The position numbers were made by a program, and so were the translations under genes. From Prevotella jejuni (GTDB lineage Bacteria > Bacteroidota > Bacteroidia > Bacteroidales > Bacteroidaceae): 64,000 nt of DNA. The stretch covers positions 1-64,000 of the forward strand of contig NZ_FZNZ01000006.1 of assembly GCF_900187995.1 (NCBI RefSeq). Reading direction: 5' to 3'. The notes below the pieces were generated by a model. It saw nothing but the letters and a program-made list of their open reading frames with translations. It had not been told where the DNA came from and did no database searches. This document shows positions 54,347 to 63,876 of the stretch, one piece after another. Within the stretch, counting starts at the first letter, position 1. Every line of letters starts with the position of its first letter.

Positions 54347-55126
54347 CTATTGCTTCTGTCTATGCACAAAATTGGTATAGGTAATAAACTCTTGTTTGTC
54401 TGCCTTCATCGCTTTGATGAAGCGGTCGAGCCGTCCTACTAATTCCTGTCCACTGTGGTTTTTGATGATGAAAGGCATCTTGAACTCTGGATGCGACTTG
54501 AGTTCATAAAATTCCCATGGATGGAAATAGGTCACAAAATAGCCATCGTGACGTAATACCTGCCGAACTAAGCGAAGATAGAACCACTCTGGGAAATTGT
54601 GTAATGACAACCAGAAGAGTGGGATGCGTAGGTGAGGACTGACACTGGCAGGTATCTGCATCACCTTACCTTGCATAAACCATGTGCGTGGAGTAGTGAG
54701 GTGCATGTATCGACCCGGTATGAAAGCAGGATTAAGAGAGGAGTTATAAAGATAGCCAGCCTTCTCTATATCGTCCTCTGACACAGGGAACATACGTGGC
54801 TGACGATAGCCCTCAACCTTCAAACCCGTCACCTCCTCGATGATTTCCTTCGACCGAAAGACATCCTCTGGTTTGGGTTGCCAGTGGTCAACACCATGAC
54901 AAGCCACCTCGTGTCCTTCGTTTTTTATGCGCTCCATGACCTCTGGTGCCAGTCTTGCAAAGTTGCCAGTGCAAAAGAAGGTAGCACAGACGTTATTCGC
55001 TTTCAGTATGTCGAGGATACGATTCGTACCCACCACAGACACCTTCATGCCCTCTTCAAGTGAGAAGTCTACGCCGTATTCGCGTGGCACATCAAACTCT
55101 TCCGTATCGAAACTTAGTAATATCAT
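54347..55126 (-). CDS. Polysaccharide deacetylase (NodB-fold)
   Basis: 259 residues. The NodB fold shows the metal-site start LSFDTEEFDVP, CATFFCTGN, and the HEVACHGVDHW histidine motif; the C-terminal part ends with FHPWEFY. Such enzymes remove N-acetyl groups from glycan intermediates at the membrane or in the cytoplasm. It is the first gene of the deacetylase-gtrB-gtrA operon and would modify the glycan that the pair makes or translocates. No signal peptide is seen. Confidence 0.87.
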   Translation of the reverse strand: MILLSFDTEEFDVPREYGVDFSLEEGMKVSVVGTNRILDILKANNVCATFFCTGNFARLAPEVMERIKNEGHEVACHGVDHWQPKPEDVFRSKEIIEEVTGLKVEGYRQPRMFPVSEDDIEKAGYLYNSSLNPAFIPGRYMHLTTPRTWFMQGKVMQIPASVSPHLRIPLFWLSLHNFPEWFYLRLVRQVLRHDGYFVTYFHPWEFYELKSHPEFKMPFIIKNHSGQELVGRLDRFIKAMKADKQEFITYTNFVHRQKQ

Positions 55127-55273
55127 TTCTCTTCCGTCTCTTTGTTTATCCTATTTTCCACTATCGAAAGAAAGCAATCCTGCACAGTCCTATTCAGCTG
55201 ACGACTTATCGTTTCAAGTCTTCTGATAGTGTTTTCATATACAGCAGAAAACTTTCTTCTGTGGAAACTATTG

Positions 55274-55281
55274 CAAAGTTA
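55274..55281 (-). promoter_or_regulatory. -7 element of the deacetylase-gtrB-gtrA operon
   Basis: TAACTTTG on the minus strand, about 148 bp before the start. Confidence 0.55.
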
Positions 55282-55412
55282 CAATAAATCTCTGATATTC
55301 TTTCAATAAGAAGACATTGATTTTGGTGCTTATTAACCATCGATAAGAAGGTTGAGGAGGACTGATAATCTACATTAACAATGCTTCTTCCATAGTAACC
55401 TCTTGTCTTCAC

Positions 55413-55504
55413 TGATTTATTTTCACGAGTGGAAGAATTTATTTTCATGAAAAAAAATATTTCTCTTCACGAAAATAAATATTTTTTTTCATGAAAATAA
55501 TTCG
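55413..55504. repeat. Family A 22-bp array, four units
   Basis: Cores at 55424 (CACGA), 55446 (CATGA), 55468 (CACGA) and 55490 (CATGA); right end TCATGAAAATAATTCG. Confidence 0.92.
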
Positions 55505-55724
55505 CAGGAGAAAGTGAGGAGGCAGATGAGAAGAACTGATAACGAGGATAAAACAGAATTTTAGGGCTTAGAAACAGTACTTTTCTCCTTGCATGAACAG
55601 CAATTTTTAGTATCAAAATCACTAATAATGAGTAGTCAGAAGTCATCTTTTTTAGAGAATAATTAAAAGTGATTAAGTACTGAAAATATTCCATTCTGGA
55701 TAACTTCTTCTCGTTTTTTTTCCT

Positions 55725-55732
55725 TAACTTTG
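55725..55732 (+). promoter_or_regulatory. -7 element of nrdA
   Basis: TAACTTTG, about 120 bp before the nrdA start. A possible operator TACTTATT-4-AATAAGTA (55778-55797) lies downstream in the leader. Confidence 0.5.
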
Positions 55733-55851
55733 TCGCTAATTAAAACTACTAAATAAGATAACTAATTGAGAGAGTGGTACTTATTAGTAAATAAGTAAAT
55801 GTGATAAAGTAGTCAGAGTAGAATAAAAAAGAAAACTATACATAATAAGTA

Positions 55852-58371
55852 ATGGATATAACAAAGCGCAATGGAGAGATAGAAGTCTATGATAACAACA
55901 AGATTTCGATAGCCATTAAAAAGAGTTTCATCAGTACTGGGAAGGAAGTCTCAGATAGTGAGATAGCCGGAATGGTAAGCGAAGTAGAGCAGTTCATCAA
56001 AGAGAACCCTGAACTGCGCACTGTGGAGGATATCCAGAACCGTGTAGAGAAGTGTCTTATGGCACATGGTCATTACGATGAAGCGAAGAATTATATTCTC
56101 TTCCGCTATCAGCGTAATGAGCAGCGACAAGCTATTAATTACATTGTGTGGACTGCTGACGATCGTGAGTTGGCTGATGTGTTGCACAGTGTAGCCCGAG
56201 AATACCGCGAGCGTTCTTATAGTATGGTGACTCTTCAGGAGAAGTTCTCAAGTTTCACTAAGCCTGGTATGTCACAGAAAGACTCAATTGATGCACTTAT
56301 CAAGGCTGCTGTAGAATTGACAACACCAGAGGCTCCAGCATGGGAGATGATTTCAGCACGTATTCTTTCTTATCGTTCTGAAAAGAAAATCACCCGTTTG
56401 GAGGAAGAATTGGGACTCAAGACCTTCTATCGTAAGGTTAAATATATGACCGAAGAAGGACTTTATGGTGATTATATTCTTCAGAACTATAGTGAAGAAG
56501 AAATCAACGAGGCTGCTACTTTCATTGATCCTGAACGTAATAAACTCCTTAATTATTCAGGTCTTGATCTACTTCTAAAGCGTTATGTTATAAAGAATTA
56601 CTCTGGTAAAGTAATTGAGCGTGTACAGGAAATGTTCCTTGGAATTGCACTTCATCTTGCTATGCCAGAGAAGGAAGACCGTCTTATGTGGGTACGTCGC
56701 ATCTATGATTTGCTTAGTAAGTTGGAAGTAACGATGGCAACCCCTACCCTCTCTAACTCTCGTAAGCCAAGTCATCAGCTTTCAAGTTGCTTCATTGACA
56801 CCGTACCAGACAGTTTGGATGGTATCTATCGTAGCTTGGACAACTTCTCACAGGTGAGCAAGTTTGGCGGTGGTATGGGTATGTACTTCGGTAAGGTACG
56901 TGCTACAGGTGGCAATATCCGTGGTTTCAAGGGCGTAGCAGGTGGTGTTATCCGTTGGATGAGACTTGTTAATGACACAGCCGTAGCCGTCGACCAGTTA
57001 GGAATGCGCCAAGGTGCAGTAGCCGTTTACTTAGATGTATGGCACAAAGACTTACCTGAGTTCCTTCAACTACGTACCAATAACGGTGACGATCGTATGA
57101 AGGCTCACGACATCTTCCCAGCTATCTGCTATCCAGACCTGTTTTGGAAGATGGCCGAAGAAGACATTAATCAGAGCTGGTCGCTCTTCTGTCCGAACGA
57201 AATCATGCGTATTAAAGGCTATTGTCTTGAGGACTGTTATGGCGAGGAGTGGGAACGCAAGTATCTTGACTGTGTCAACGACCAGCGTCTATCACGTCGT
57301 GTCATTAGTATTAAGGACATTATCAGATTGGTTCTCCGTTCTGCTGTTGAGACTGGAACACCATTTACATTCAACCGTGACACGGTCAACAGAGCTAATC
57401 CTAACGCCCATAAGGGTATGATTTACTGCTCTAATCTCTGTACAGAGATTGCTCAGAATATGGCTCCAATAGAGACTGTTTCAAAGGAAGTAGAGACGAA
57501 AGACGGCGATACTATCGTTGTTACAACTACTCGTCCAGGTGAGTTTGTTGTATGTAACTTGGCAAGTCTGTCTCTTGGTAGGCTCCCATTGGAGGACGAG
57601 GAACAGATGCAAGAGAAGGTGGCAACGGTTGTTCGTGCACTTGACAACGTTATCAACCTTAATTTCTATCCTGTTCCTTACGCACAGATAACCAACCAGC
57701 GTTATCGTTCTATTGGTTTGGGTATCAGTGGTTATCACCATGCTTTGGCTAAGCGTCGCATTAAGTGGGAAAGTGAAGAGCATCTGCAGTTTATGGATAA
57801 GGTGTTCGAGACTATCAACCGAGCAGCTATTCTTGCCAGCTCAAACCTTGCTAAGGAGAAAGGAAGCTATCAGTTCTTTGAAGGAAGTGACTGGCAAACG
57901 GGCGCTTACTTTGATAAGCGTGGGTATGACAGTGCTGAATGGCAGGACGTTCGTAAGACTGTTGCCTTGCAGGGTATGCGCAATGCTTATCTACTTGCAG
58001 TCGCTCCAACCAGTAGTACAAGTATTATTGCGGGTACAACAGCTGGTTTAGACCCAATCATGAAACGTTTCTTCTTAGAAGAGAAGAAGGGAAGTATGCT
58101 GCCACGTGTCGCTCCTGAACTTTCAGACGAGACTTACTGGATGTATAAGAGTGCTTATCTTATCAATCAGAAGTGGAGTGTACGTGCTTCTGGTGTACGT
58201 CAGCGTCATATCGATCAGGCACAGAGTATGAACCTCTATATCACCAATGACTTCACAATGCGCCAAATACTCGACCTTTACTTACTTGCTTGGAAAGAGG
58301 GTGTTAAGACTATCTATTATGTGCGTAGTAAGTCATTAGAGGTGGAAGAGTGCGAGAGCTGTTCTTCTTAA
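55852..58371 (+). CDS. nrdA: Class Ia ribonucleotide reductase, large subunit
   Basis: 839 residues. The N-terminal ATP-cone (about 1-95, which binds ATP or dATP and sets activity) precedes the ten-stranded barrel with the catalytic region (SSCFIDTVPDSLDGIYRS in part, CNLASL) and ends with a redox pair CESCSS that shuttles electrons. It makes deoxynucleotides together with the small subunit, 87 bp downstream. The gap has no terminator, so they are probably one operon. No nrdR box was identified. Confidence 0.96.
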   Translation: MDITKRNGEIEVYDNNKISIAIKKSFISTGKEVSDSEIAGMVSEVEQFIKENPELRTVEDIQNRVEKCLMAHGHYDEAKNYILFRYQRNEQRQAINYIVWTADDRELADVLHSVAREYRERSYSMVTLQEKFSSFTKPGMSQKDSIDALIKAAVELTTPEAPAWEMISARILSYRSEKKITRLEEELGLKTFYRKVKYMTEEGLYGDYILQNYSEEEINEAATFIDPERNKLLNYSGLDLLLKRYVIKNYSGKVIERVQEMFLGIALHLAMPEKEDRLMWVRRIYDLLSKLEVTMATPTLSNSRKPSHQLSSCFIDTVPDSLDGIYRSLDNFSQVSKFGGGMGMYFGKVRATGGNIRGFKGVAGGVIRWMRLVNDTAVAVDQLGMRQGAVAVYLDVWHKDLPEFLQLRTNNGDDRMKAHDIFPAICYPDLFWKMAEEDINQSWSLFCPNEIMRIKGYCLEDCYGEEWERKYLDCVNDQRLSRRVISIKDIIRLVLRSAVETGTPFTFNRDTVNRANPNAHKGMIYCSNLCTEIAQNMAPIETVSKEVETKDGDTIVVTTTRPGEFVVCNLASLSLGRLPLEDEEQMQEKVATVVRALDNVINLNFYPVPYAQITNQRYRSIGLGISGYHHALAKRRIKWESEEHLQFMDKVFETINRAAILASSNLAKEKGSYQFFEGSDWQTGAYFDKRGYDSAEWQDVRKTVALQGMRNAYLLAVAPTSSTSIIAGTTAGLDPIMKRFFLEEKKGSMLPRVAPELSDETYWMYKSAYLINQKWSVRASGVRQRHIDQAQSMNLYITNDFTMRQILDLYLLAWKEGVKTIYYVRSKSLEVEECESCSS

Positions 58372-58458
58372 GAATAGGAATAAGAACCTTTGCAATAGCT
58401 AAAAGGGCTAAGGAAGATATAGGATAAAAAACATAAAAACAATAAAGAAAACGTATAA

Positions 58459-59508
58459 ATGATGGACAATCAATTAAAACGTAATACCTTATTCAACCCT
58501 TCAGGCGATACAGACTTGCGCTTGAGACGAATGATTGGGGGAAACACTACTAATCTGAATGACTTCAATAACATGAAGTATTCATGGGTAAGTGACTGGT
58601 ATAGACAGGCAATGAATAACTTTTGGATTCCAGAAGAAATCAATCTTTCACAGGACTTTAAGGATTATCCACGTCTTGAAAAGGCTGAACGCACAGCATA
58701 CGACAAGATTCTTAGTTTCCTTGTCTTCCTTGATTCGCTTCAAAGTAACAATCTTCCAACAGTCAGTGAATACATCACTGCTAACGAGGTAAATCTTTGT
58801 TTGCATATTCAAGCGTTCCAAGAGTGTATTCATAGTCAGAGTTATAGCTACATGCTCGACACTATCTGCAGTCCTGAAGAGCGTAACGATATCCTCTATC
58901 AATGGAAGACAGATGAGCACCTCTTAAACCGTAATAAGTTTATTGGCGACTGTTACAATGAGTTCCATGAGAAGAGAGATAAGTTCAGCTTGATGAAGAC
59001 GCTCATTGCTAACTTTATCCTTGAAGGTATCTACTTCTATAGTGGGTTCATGTTCTTCTATAATCTAAGTCGAAACGGCAAGATGTCGGGATCAGCTCAG
59101 GAAATTCGTTATATCAATAGGGATGAGAATACGCACTTGTGGTTGTTCCGCAGTATTATTCTTGAGCTGAAGAAAGAGGAGCCTGATATGTTTACTCCTG
59201 AGAAGGTAAAGGTGTATGAGGATATGATGCGTGAAGGTGTTCGTCAGGAAATAGCATGGGGTCAGTATGTTATCGGCAATGATGTGCAGGGTCTTAACGA
59301 ACAGATGGTGTCTGATTACATCCGTTATCTGGGCAATCTCCGCTGGTCTGGTCTTGGTTTTGGCTTCCTTTATGATGACAACCAGAAGGAACCTGAGAAC
59401 ATGAAGTGGGTTGGACAGTATTCTAACGCTAATATGGTAAAGACCGACTTCTTTGAGGCTAAGAGTACAGCATACGCTAAGAGCACTGCTTTAGTGGACG
59501 ACTTATAA
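58459..59508 (+). CDS. nrdB: Class Ia ribonucleotide reductase, small subunit
   Basis: 349 residues. It holds the iron-radical centre: ligand residues in ERTAYDKIL and ECIHSQSYSYML, with the radical Tyr in the SQSYSYM stretch and further ligands in GIYFYSGFMFFYN and RDENTHL. It gives the radical to NrdA for reduction of NDPs to dNDPs. It is in an operon with nrdA and is followed by a long imperfect hairpin that can end transcription (59529-59640). Confidence 0.96.
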   Translation: MMDNQLKRNTLFNPSGDTDLRLRRMIGGNTTNLNDFNNMKYSWVSDWYRQAMNNFWIPEEINLSQDFKDYPRLEKAERTAYDKILSFLVFLDSLQSNNLPTVSEYITANEVNLCLHIQAFQECIHSQSYSYMLDTICSPEERNDILYQWKTDEHLLNRNKFIGDCYNEFHEKRDKFSLMKTLIANFILEGIYFYSGFMFFYNLSRNGKMSGSAQEIRYINRDENTHLWLFRSIILELKKEEPDMFTPEKVKVYEDMMREGVRQEIAWGQYVIGNDVQGLNEQMVSDYIRYLGNLRWSGLGFGFLYDDNQKEPENMKWVGQYSNANMVKTDFFEAKSTAYAKSTALVDDL

Positions 59509-59528
59509 AGCGTTATCACTATCAGATA

Positions 59529-59640
59529 GTTCACAACTAAGAATTATAATTGTTTATTTCGGGTATTATGAAAGGAAATCATCCTTACCATAATATTAAG
59601 AATTGAAGCTTATTATAATTCTTAATTGTGAACTTTTATT
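59529..59640 (+). terminator. Long imperfect hairpin after nrdB
   Basis: Arms GTTCACAACTAAGAATTAT (59529-59547 region) and its near complement (59612-59633), followed by a T-rich tract. Confidence 0.7.
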
Positions 59641-60110
59641 TTATATCTATCTAACTGTTAGAATGGAAGATACCAAGGGACTGTTATCAACCTTTGGTTG
59701 TCTAATACTTTATTAAACACATATTCTCTCTGTCTTCTTCACCTTTTATATTATCGTTAAGCCTTAACAAAATTAATGCTTAGCTAACCGTGATTACACA
59801 GAGTTATCACTGTGTACCGATAAGAATTCTTTTCAAGCAAAACAAAAGTTGCTGTCATTACTGTCATCAAAACTTATCACTTAACTTATTAATAGTCAGT
59901 AGTATTACACGAAATATTAAAAATAACAGCAATTAAATATAAAAAATAATCTTGTATAAGTTGTTATAAAATCTTGTGTTAGGTAGTCTTTATCATTCCA
60001 TATATCGGAGAAGAAAATAAAAGTTTTTAGAATGGATTTTAAAACACACATAACTAACATAGAGAAGAAATCAGTATCGCATAAAAACATATAACTTCTT
60101 CGTCAATAAC

Positions 60111-60307
60111 TGTTGATAACTATGTGGAAAACTATGTTGATAACTACTTTATAAGTCTATGGATATCCACACAGCAATAGGAGAAGAAGGTTCTTTGTGG
60201 ATATCCACAGGGTTATTAATACAGTTTTATAGAAGTTTTACACAACTTTCATATCAAAAAAGATATAAACTTATTATCTTTGCATCAACTGTGGATAATG
60301 TTGATAA
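60111..60307. promoter_or_regulatory. Cluster of DnaA-box-like 9-mers
   Basis: TGTTGATAA at 60111, 60135 and 60299; TGTGGAAAA at 60123; ATATCCACA at 60163; the palindrome TGTGGATATCCACA at 60196-60209 (two boxes); and a perfect TGTGGATAA at 60290. The spacing is irregular. Adjacent is an AT-rich stretch (59880-60060) suitable for opening. Candidate replication origin or DnaA-regulated promoter; gene orientation around it does not show a strand-bias switch, so confidence is moderate. Confidence 0.45.
60275..60282 (+). promoter_or_regulatory. -7 element before the DUF3108 gene
   Basis: TATCTTTG, just before the last two DnaA-box-like sites and 226 bp before the start. Confidence 0.4.
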
Positions 60308-60508
60308 CTCAGTATAGTACCTGAATATCAAACGGTAGACATGGGAATAACTTGTTAATAAAGTAACCTCTAAGTTTGATAAGTTTCCAGGCAAGAAAAC
60401 GGCTGAAAAGTTCTGCACTAATCCACAAGCCATCATACTAAAACATTCTTTTTTCTTTTAGAGAGAAATAAAGAATAATATTAAAGTTGAACGGATAAAA
60501 CGGAGAAT

Positions 60509-61318
60509 ATGAAAAAGTTGAAGATTTATATAGTTTGTCTCTTTGCGATGATTGCCGTCAGTGCCACCGCACAGTGTACATTCCGTAACACGGCTTTTAG
60601 TAGTGGGGAGTACCTAACATACAACCTTTATTATAACTGGAAGTTTATATGGGTAAAGGCAGGTACGGCCTCTTGGTACACAGTCTCCTCTACTTATAAG
60701 GGTACTCCGGCTTATCGTGCTTCGTTGACAACACGTGGTAATGGTAAGCTTGATGACTACTTTATATTGAGAGATACGTTGCTTGCATACAACTCAAAGC
60801 AGATGGAGCCGCTATATTTCCGTAAGGGAGCAAGGGAAGGAAAACGCTATACGGTGGATGAGGTGTTCTACTCTTATCCAAATGGTAGATGTAAGATACG
60901 TCAGCATAGGATTAATCATGAAGGAAAACATCAATGGATGGAAAATACTCATGATGATTGTTCTTTCGATATGATGAGTATCTTCCTTCGTGCACGTAGT
61001 TTTAACCCAGAGAACTGGAAGAAGGGTGAGGTAGTGAAGTTCCCTATCGTGGATGGTAATAGCCGTCATACTGCTCGTATTGTCTATGGTGGTAAGGAGA
61101 ACATTAAAGCTGATAATGATCATAAGTATCGTTGTTTGCGTCTCACCTATTATGAATATGAGGATGATAAATGGCGTGAAATAGCTAATTTCTATGTAAC
61201 GGATGATAGCAACCATATCCCTGTTCGTCTTGATATGCGTCTGAAGTTCGGATCAGCCAAGGCGTTCCTTGTTTCAATGAAGGGTATTAACAGTCCAATT
61301 ACTTCAGAGGTGAAATAA
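60509..61318 (+). CDS. DUF3108 secreted protein
   Basis: 269 residues with a signal peptide (about 1-22, ending TAQ). The mature part has the DUF3108 landmarks FSSGEYLTYNLYYNWKF in part, KAGTASW, and the C-terminal VRLDMRLKFGSAKAFL, an outer-membrane- or periplasm-facing beta-rich protein of unknown activity found widely in Bacteroidota and Proteobacteria. Its 5' region contains the DnaA-box-like cluster. It is followed by a long hairpin (61385-61448), and its relation to ychF downstream is only positional. Confidence 0.8.
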   Translation: MKKLKIYIVCLFAMIAVSATAQCTFRNTAFSSGEYLTYNLYYNWKFIWVKAGTASWYTVSSTYKGTPAYRASLTTRGNGKLDDYFILRDTLLAYNSKQMEPLYFRKGAREGKRYTVDEVFYSYPNGRCKIRQHRINHEGKHQWMENTHDDCSFDMMSIFLRARSFNPENWKKGEVVKFPIVDGNSRHTARIVYGGKENIKADNDHKYRCLRLTYYEYEDDKWREIANFYVTDDSNHIPVRLDMRLKFGSAKAFLVSMKGINSPITSEVK

Positions 61319-61384
61319 GCAAGACTTATGTAGATTCTTATCTTATATATATAAAGGATAGGTTCTTATAAAGGTTTATATAGA

Positions 61385-61448
61385 ATCCTACCTCCTACTT
61401 ATAGGGATATAACGTAATACATGCGTTATATCCCTATAATCGTAGGAT
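61385..61448 (+). terminator. Long hairpin after the DUF3108 gene
   Basis: Inner perfect 15-bp stem TATAGGGATATAACG / CGTTATATCCCTATA (61400-61414, 61424-61438) and outer arms ATCCTAC / GTAGGAT. There is no T-tract, so the terminator role is uncertain. Confidence 0.6.
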
Positions 61449-61519
61449 AGAGAAGAGATGGACTTTATGAGTAATCTACCTTATTTCCTCTTCTTCTCGG
61501 TTATATCGAATTTATTATG

Positions 61520-61527
61520 TAATTTTG
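61520..61527 (+). promoter_or_regulatory. -7 element of ychF
   Basis: TAATTTTG, 96 bp before the start codon. Confidence 0.5.
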
Positions 61528-61622
61528 CAGCTAATAAGCAACATAGAGTAAATAGGAAGGAGACATCCTTTAGCCTTGTTTGCTTCATGTAAGTACAAAA
61601 GAAATAAACGTTTATTTAAGAT

Positions 61623-62726
61623 ATGGCATTAAAATGTGGTATAGTAGGACTGCCAAACGTAGGTAAGTCCACACTTTTCAACTGCTTGAGCAGTGCCAAA
61701 GCACAAGCAGCTAATTTCCCTTTCTGCACTATTGAGCCGAACCTCGGCGTTATCACCGTTCCAGACGAGCGTTTGAATAAGCTCGCTGAGATTGTTCATC
61801 CAGGACGAATCGTACCTGCTACCTGTGAGATTGTCGACATTGCAGGACTCGTTAAGGGTGCTTCAAAGGGTGAAGGATTGGGTAACAAGTTCCTTGGCAA
61901 TATCCGTGAGTGTGATGCTATCATTCATGTAATCCGCTGTTTCGAGGACGATAACGTGGTACGTGAGGGTGGTATGGCAGTCAACCCGATTGAAGATAAG
62001 GAGATTATCGATACAGAGTTGCAGCTCAAAGACCTTGAAACCATCGAGGCACAGCTTGCTAAACAGCAGAAGGTTGCTGCTGCAGGCAATAAAGATGCTA
62101 AGGTAATGGTATCTGTCTTGGAGGCTTATAAGGAAGTGTTAGAGCAGGGTAAGAATGCTCGTAGCGTTGAGTTTGAAAGCAAGGAAGAACAGCAAGCAGC
62201 CCACGACCTCTTCCTCTTGACAACAAAACCTGTACTTTACGTTTGCAATGTAGACGAATCAAGTGCGAAGACAGGTAATGAATACAGTCAGATGATTGAG
62301 AAGATTGCTGCTGAAGAAGGTGCTGAAGCAATGATTATCGCTGCTAAGACAGAGGAAGATATCGCTTCTTTGGAGAGCTATGAGGATAAGAAAATGTTTC
62401 TTGACGAGCTTGGCTTGGAAGAAAGTGGTGTGAGCCGACTCATTAAAAAAGCATATCATCTGCTCAATCTCCAGACCTTCATCACCGCTGGTGAGATGGA
62501 AGTAAAGGCATGGACCTTTCATAAGGGATGGAAAGCACCGCAGTGTGCGGGTGTTATCCATACCGACTTTGAAAAGGGATTCATCCGTGCAGAGGTCATC
62601 AAGTACGACGATTACATTAAATATGGTTCTGAGGCAGCTATTCGTGAGGCTGGTAAACTTGGCATCGAAGGTAAGGAATACGTTGTACAAGACGGTGACA
62701 TCATGCACTTTAGATTTAATGTATAG
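61623..62726 (+). CDS. ychF: Redox-regulated ATPase YchF (Obg family)
   Basis: 367 residues, normal for the family. G1 motif GLPNVGKST (about 8-16) with the NxxE-type change that gives ATP preference, switch region [10 protein letters not shown], helical coiled insert (about 120-200) and C-terminal TGS domain (about 284-366). YchF binds ribosomes and acts in stress control and translation. A perfect 9-bp hairpin (62738-62759) separates it from lgt, which follows 72 bp downstream. Confidence 0.95.
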   Translation: MALKCGIVGLPNVGKSTLFNCLSSAKAQAANFPFCTIEPNLGVITVPDERLNKLAEIVHPGRIVPATCEIVDIAGLVKGASKGEGLGNKFLGNIRECDAIIHVIRCFEDDNVVREGGMAVNPIEDKEIIDTELQLKDLETIEAQLAKQQKVAAAGNKDAKVMVSVLEAYKEVLEQGKNARSVEFESKEEQQAAHDLFLLTTKPVLYVCNVDESSAKTGNEYSQMIEKIAAEEGAEAMIIAAKTEEDIASLESYEDKKMFLDELGLEESGVSRLIKKAYHLLNLQTFITAGEMEVKAWTFHKGWKAPQCAGVIHTDFEKGFIRAEVIKYDDYIKYGSEAAIREAGKLGIEGKEYVVQDGDIMHFRFNV

Positions 62727-62737
62727 CCCCTATTTAA

Positions 62738-62759
62738 CCCCTCTCTACTCAGAGAGGGG
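62738..62759 (+). terminator. 9-bp hairpin between ychF and lgt
   Basis: CCCCTCTCT / AGAGAGGGG (62738-62746 and 62751-62759) with loop ACTC; no T-tract, so possibly an attenuator or RNA-stability element. Confidence 0.55.
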
Positions 62760-62798
62760 ATAATTATTGGTGCTATCTTCACTTTTAATAGCATAACT

Positions 62799-63641
62799 AT
62801 GAACAATCTACTTTATATTGCATGGCAGCCAAGTGAAGTGATTTTCCATCTTGGTTCTCTTCCTATTCGTTGGTATGGAATGTGTTGGTTAGTAGGTCTT
62901 GCCTTGGGATATTTTATGATGCAGTGGCTTTTTAAGCGTCATAAATTCCCTCCATCACAGTTTGATCCACTCTTCCTCTATGTCTTCTTTGGCGTACTGA
63001 TTGGTGCCCGCTTGGGTCATTGTCTCTTTTATGAGCCAGAGGAGTTCCTCACTTCTTGGAAAGGAATCATGACTATCTTTATTCCTATCCGTGAAATGGC
63101 TGACGGTTCATGGAAGTATGTGGGTTATCAAGGACTTGCATCCCATGGTGGAGTGGCTGGATTATTGATTGCCCTCTTCCTTTATATTCGCAGGACGAAG
63201 ATGAATACGTGGGTAGTACTTGACTTTTTCGGTATCGTATCAGGTATCACAGCTTGTTTTATTCGCCTTGGAAACCTGATGAATTCAGAGATTATTGGTA
63301 AGGTAACAGACGTTCCTTGGGCTTTTATCTTCTATAATGTAGACGATAAACCACGCCATCCAGGACAGCTCTATGAGGCAATAGCCTACTTAATTATCTT
63401 CCTTTTAATTTATTTCATATATAGGAAATATCCTAAGAAAGTGGGTACAGGACTTTATTTCGGACTCTGCCTTACACTTATCTTCACCTTCCGTTTCTTT
63501 ATAGAATACACGAAGGAGATACAAGAAGCATTTGAGGCAGGTCTGCCAATCGATATGGGACAGATACTAAGTATTCCTCTTATTGCCCTCGGTGTATGGT
63601 CAATTCTACGCTCAAGAGGCAAAGAAGGAAAACTACCATAA
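62799..63641 (+). CDS. lgt: Prolipoprotein diacylglyceryl transferase
   Basis: 280 residues with about seven membrane helices. Family motifs are ASHGGVAGLL, RLGNLMNSEIIG and PRHPGQLYEA. Lgt transfers diacylglycerol from phosphatidylglycerol to the lipobox Cys and is needed for the several lipoproteins of this window. It is followed by a terminator hairpin (63667-63712). Confidence 0.95.
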   Translation: MNNLLYIAWQPSEVIFHLGSLPIRWYGMCWLVGLALGYFMMQWLFKRHKFPPSQFDPLFLYVFFGVLIGARLGHCLFYEPEEFLTSWKGIMTIFIPIREMADGSWKYVGYQGLASHGGVAGLLIALFLYIRRTKMNTWVVLDFFGIVSGITACFIRLGNLMNSEIIGKVTDVPWAFIFYNVDDKPRHPGQLYEAIAYLIIFLLIYFIYRKYPKKVGTGLYFGLCLTLIFTFRFFIEYTKEIQEAFEAGLPIDMGQILSIPLIALGVWSILRSRGKEGKLP

Positions 63642-63666
63642 CCCGCTTTCGACTACGAATTACGCT

Positions 63667-63712
63667 AATTGCACGAATATTCCTTATCAATGAGTATTCG
63701 TGCAATTCGTTT
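63667..63712 (+). terminator. Terminator of lgt
   Basis: Perfect 13-bp stem AATTGCACGAATA / TATTCGTGCAATT (63667-63679, 63695-63707) followed by CGTTTTA. Confidence 0.85.
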
Positions 63713-63761
63713 TATGAATATTAATTAGTTGAGGCTTGTAAACTATTTTTATACAGTTCAA

Positions 63762-63876
63762 AACCAATACATGCTCTTTTAGCTTCTAAAAGACGCCCTT
63801 TTTGCTTGCAGAAGGTGCCCTTTAAGACCCTTACTAACGCCCTTTTGAAGTCTAATTAAGCACCTTTTACTTTACT
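63762..63876 (+). repeat. Family E 22-bp periodic array, copy 2
   Basis: The T-run after GCCC/GCTC/CACC starts at 63777, 63799, 63821, 63843 and 63865, exactly 22 bp apart. A hairpin-forming segment CTTTTAGCTTCTAAAAG lies within it. Reverse-complement of the array at 338-487. Confidence 0.9.

Larger units (their letters stand above)
55127..55851. other. Divergent intergenic region before nrdA
   Basis: No gene. It holds the -7 element of the deacetylase operon (55274), family A array (55413-55504), the -7 element of nrdA (55725) and an inverted repeat TACTTATT/AATAAGTA (55778-55797). Confidence 0.65.
59509..60508. other. 1-kb gene-less region with DnaA-box-like cluster
   Basis: No gene. It includes the nrdB terminator (59529-59640), a lone family B-like unit (59759-59778), an inverted repeat TACACAG/CTGTGTA (59795-59801, 59810-59816), an AT-rich stretch (about 59880-60060), and at least seven DnaA-box-like 9-mers (60111-60307). 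Confidence 0.75.

Noticed and set aside
55778-55797. TACTTATT/AATAAGTA inverted repeat as an NrdR box
   Set aside because: The sequence does not match the NrdR box consensus as I remember it; listed only as a possible operator of nrdA.
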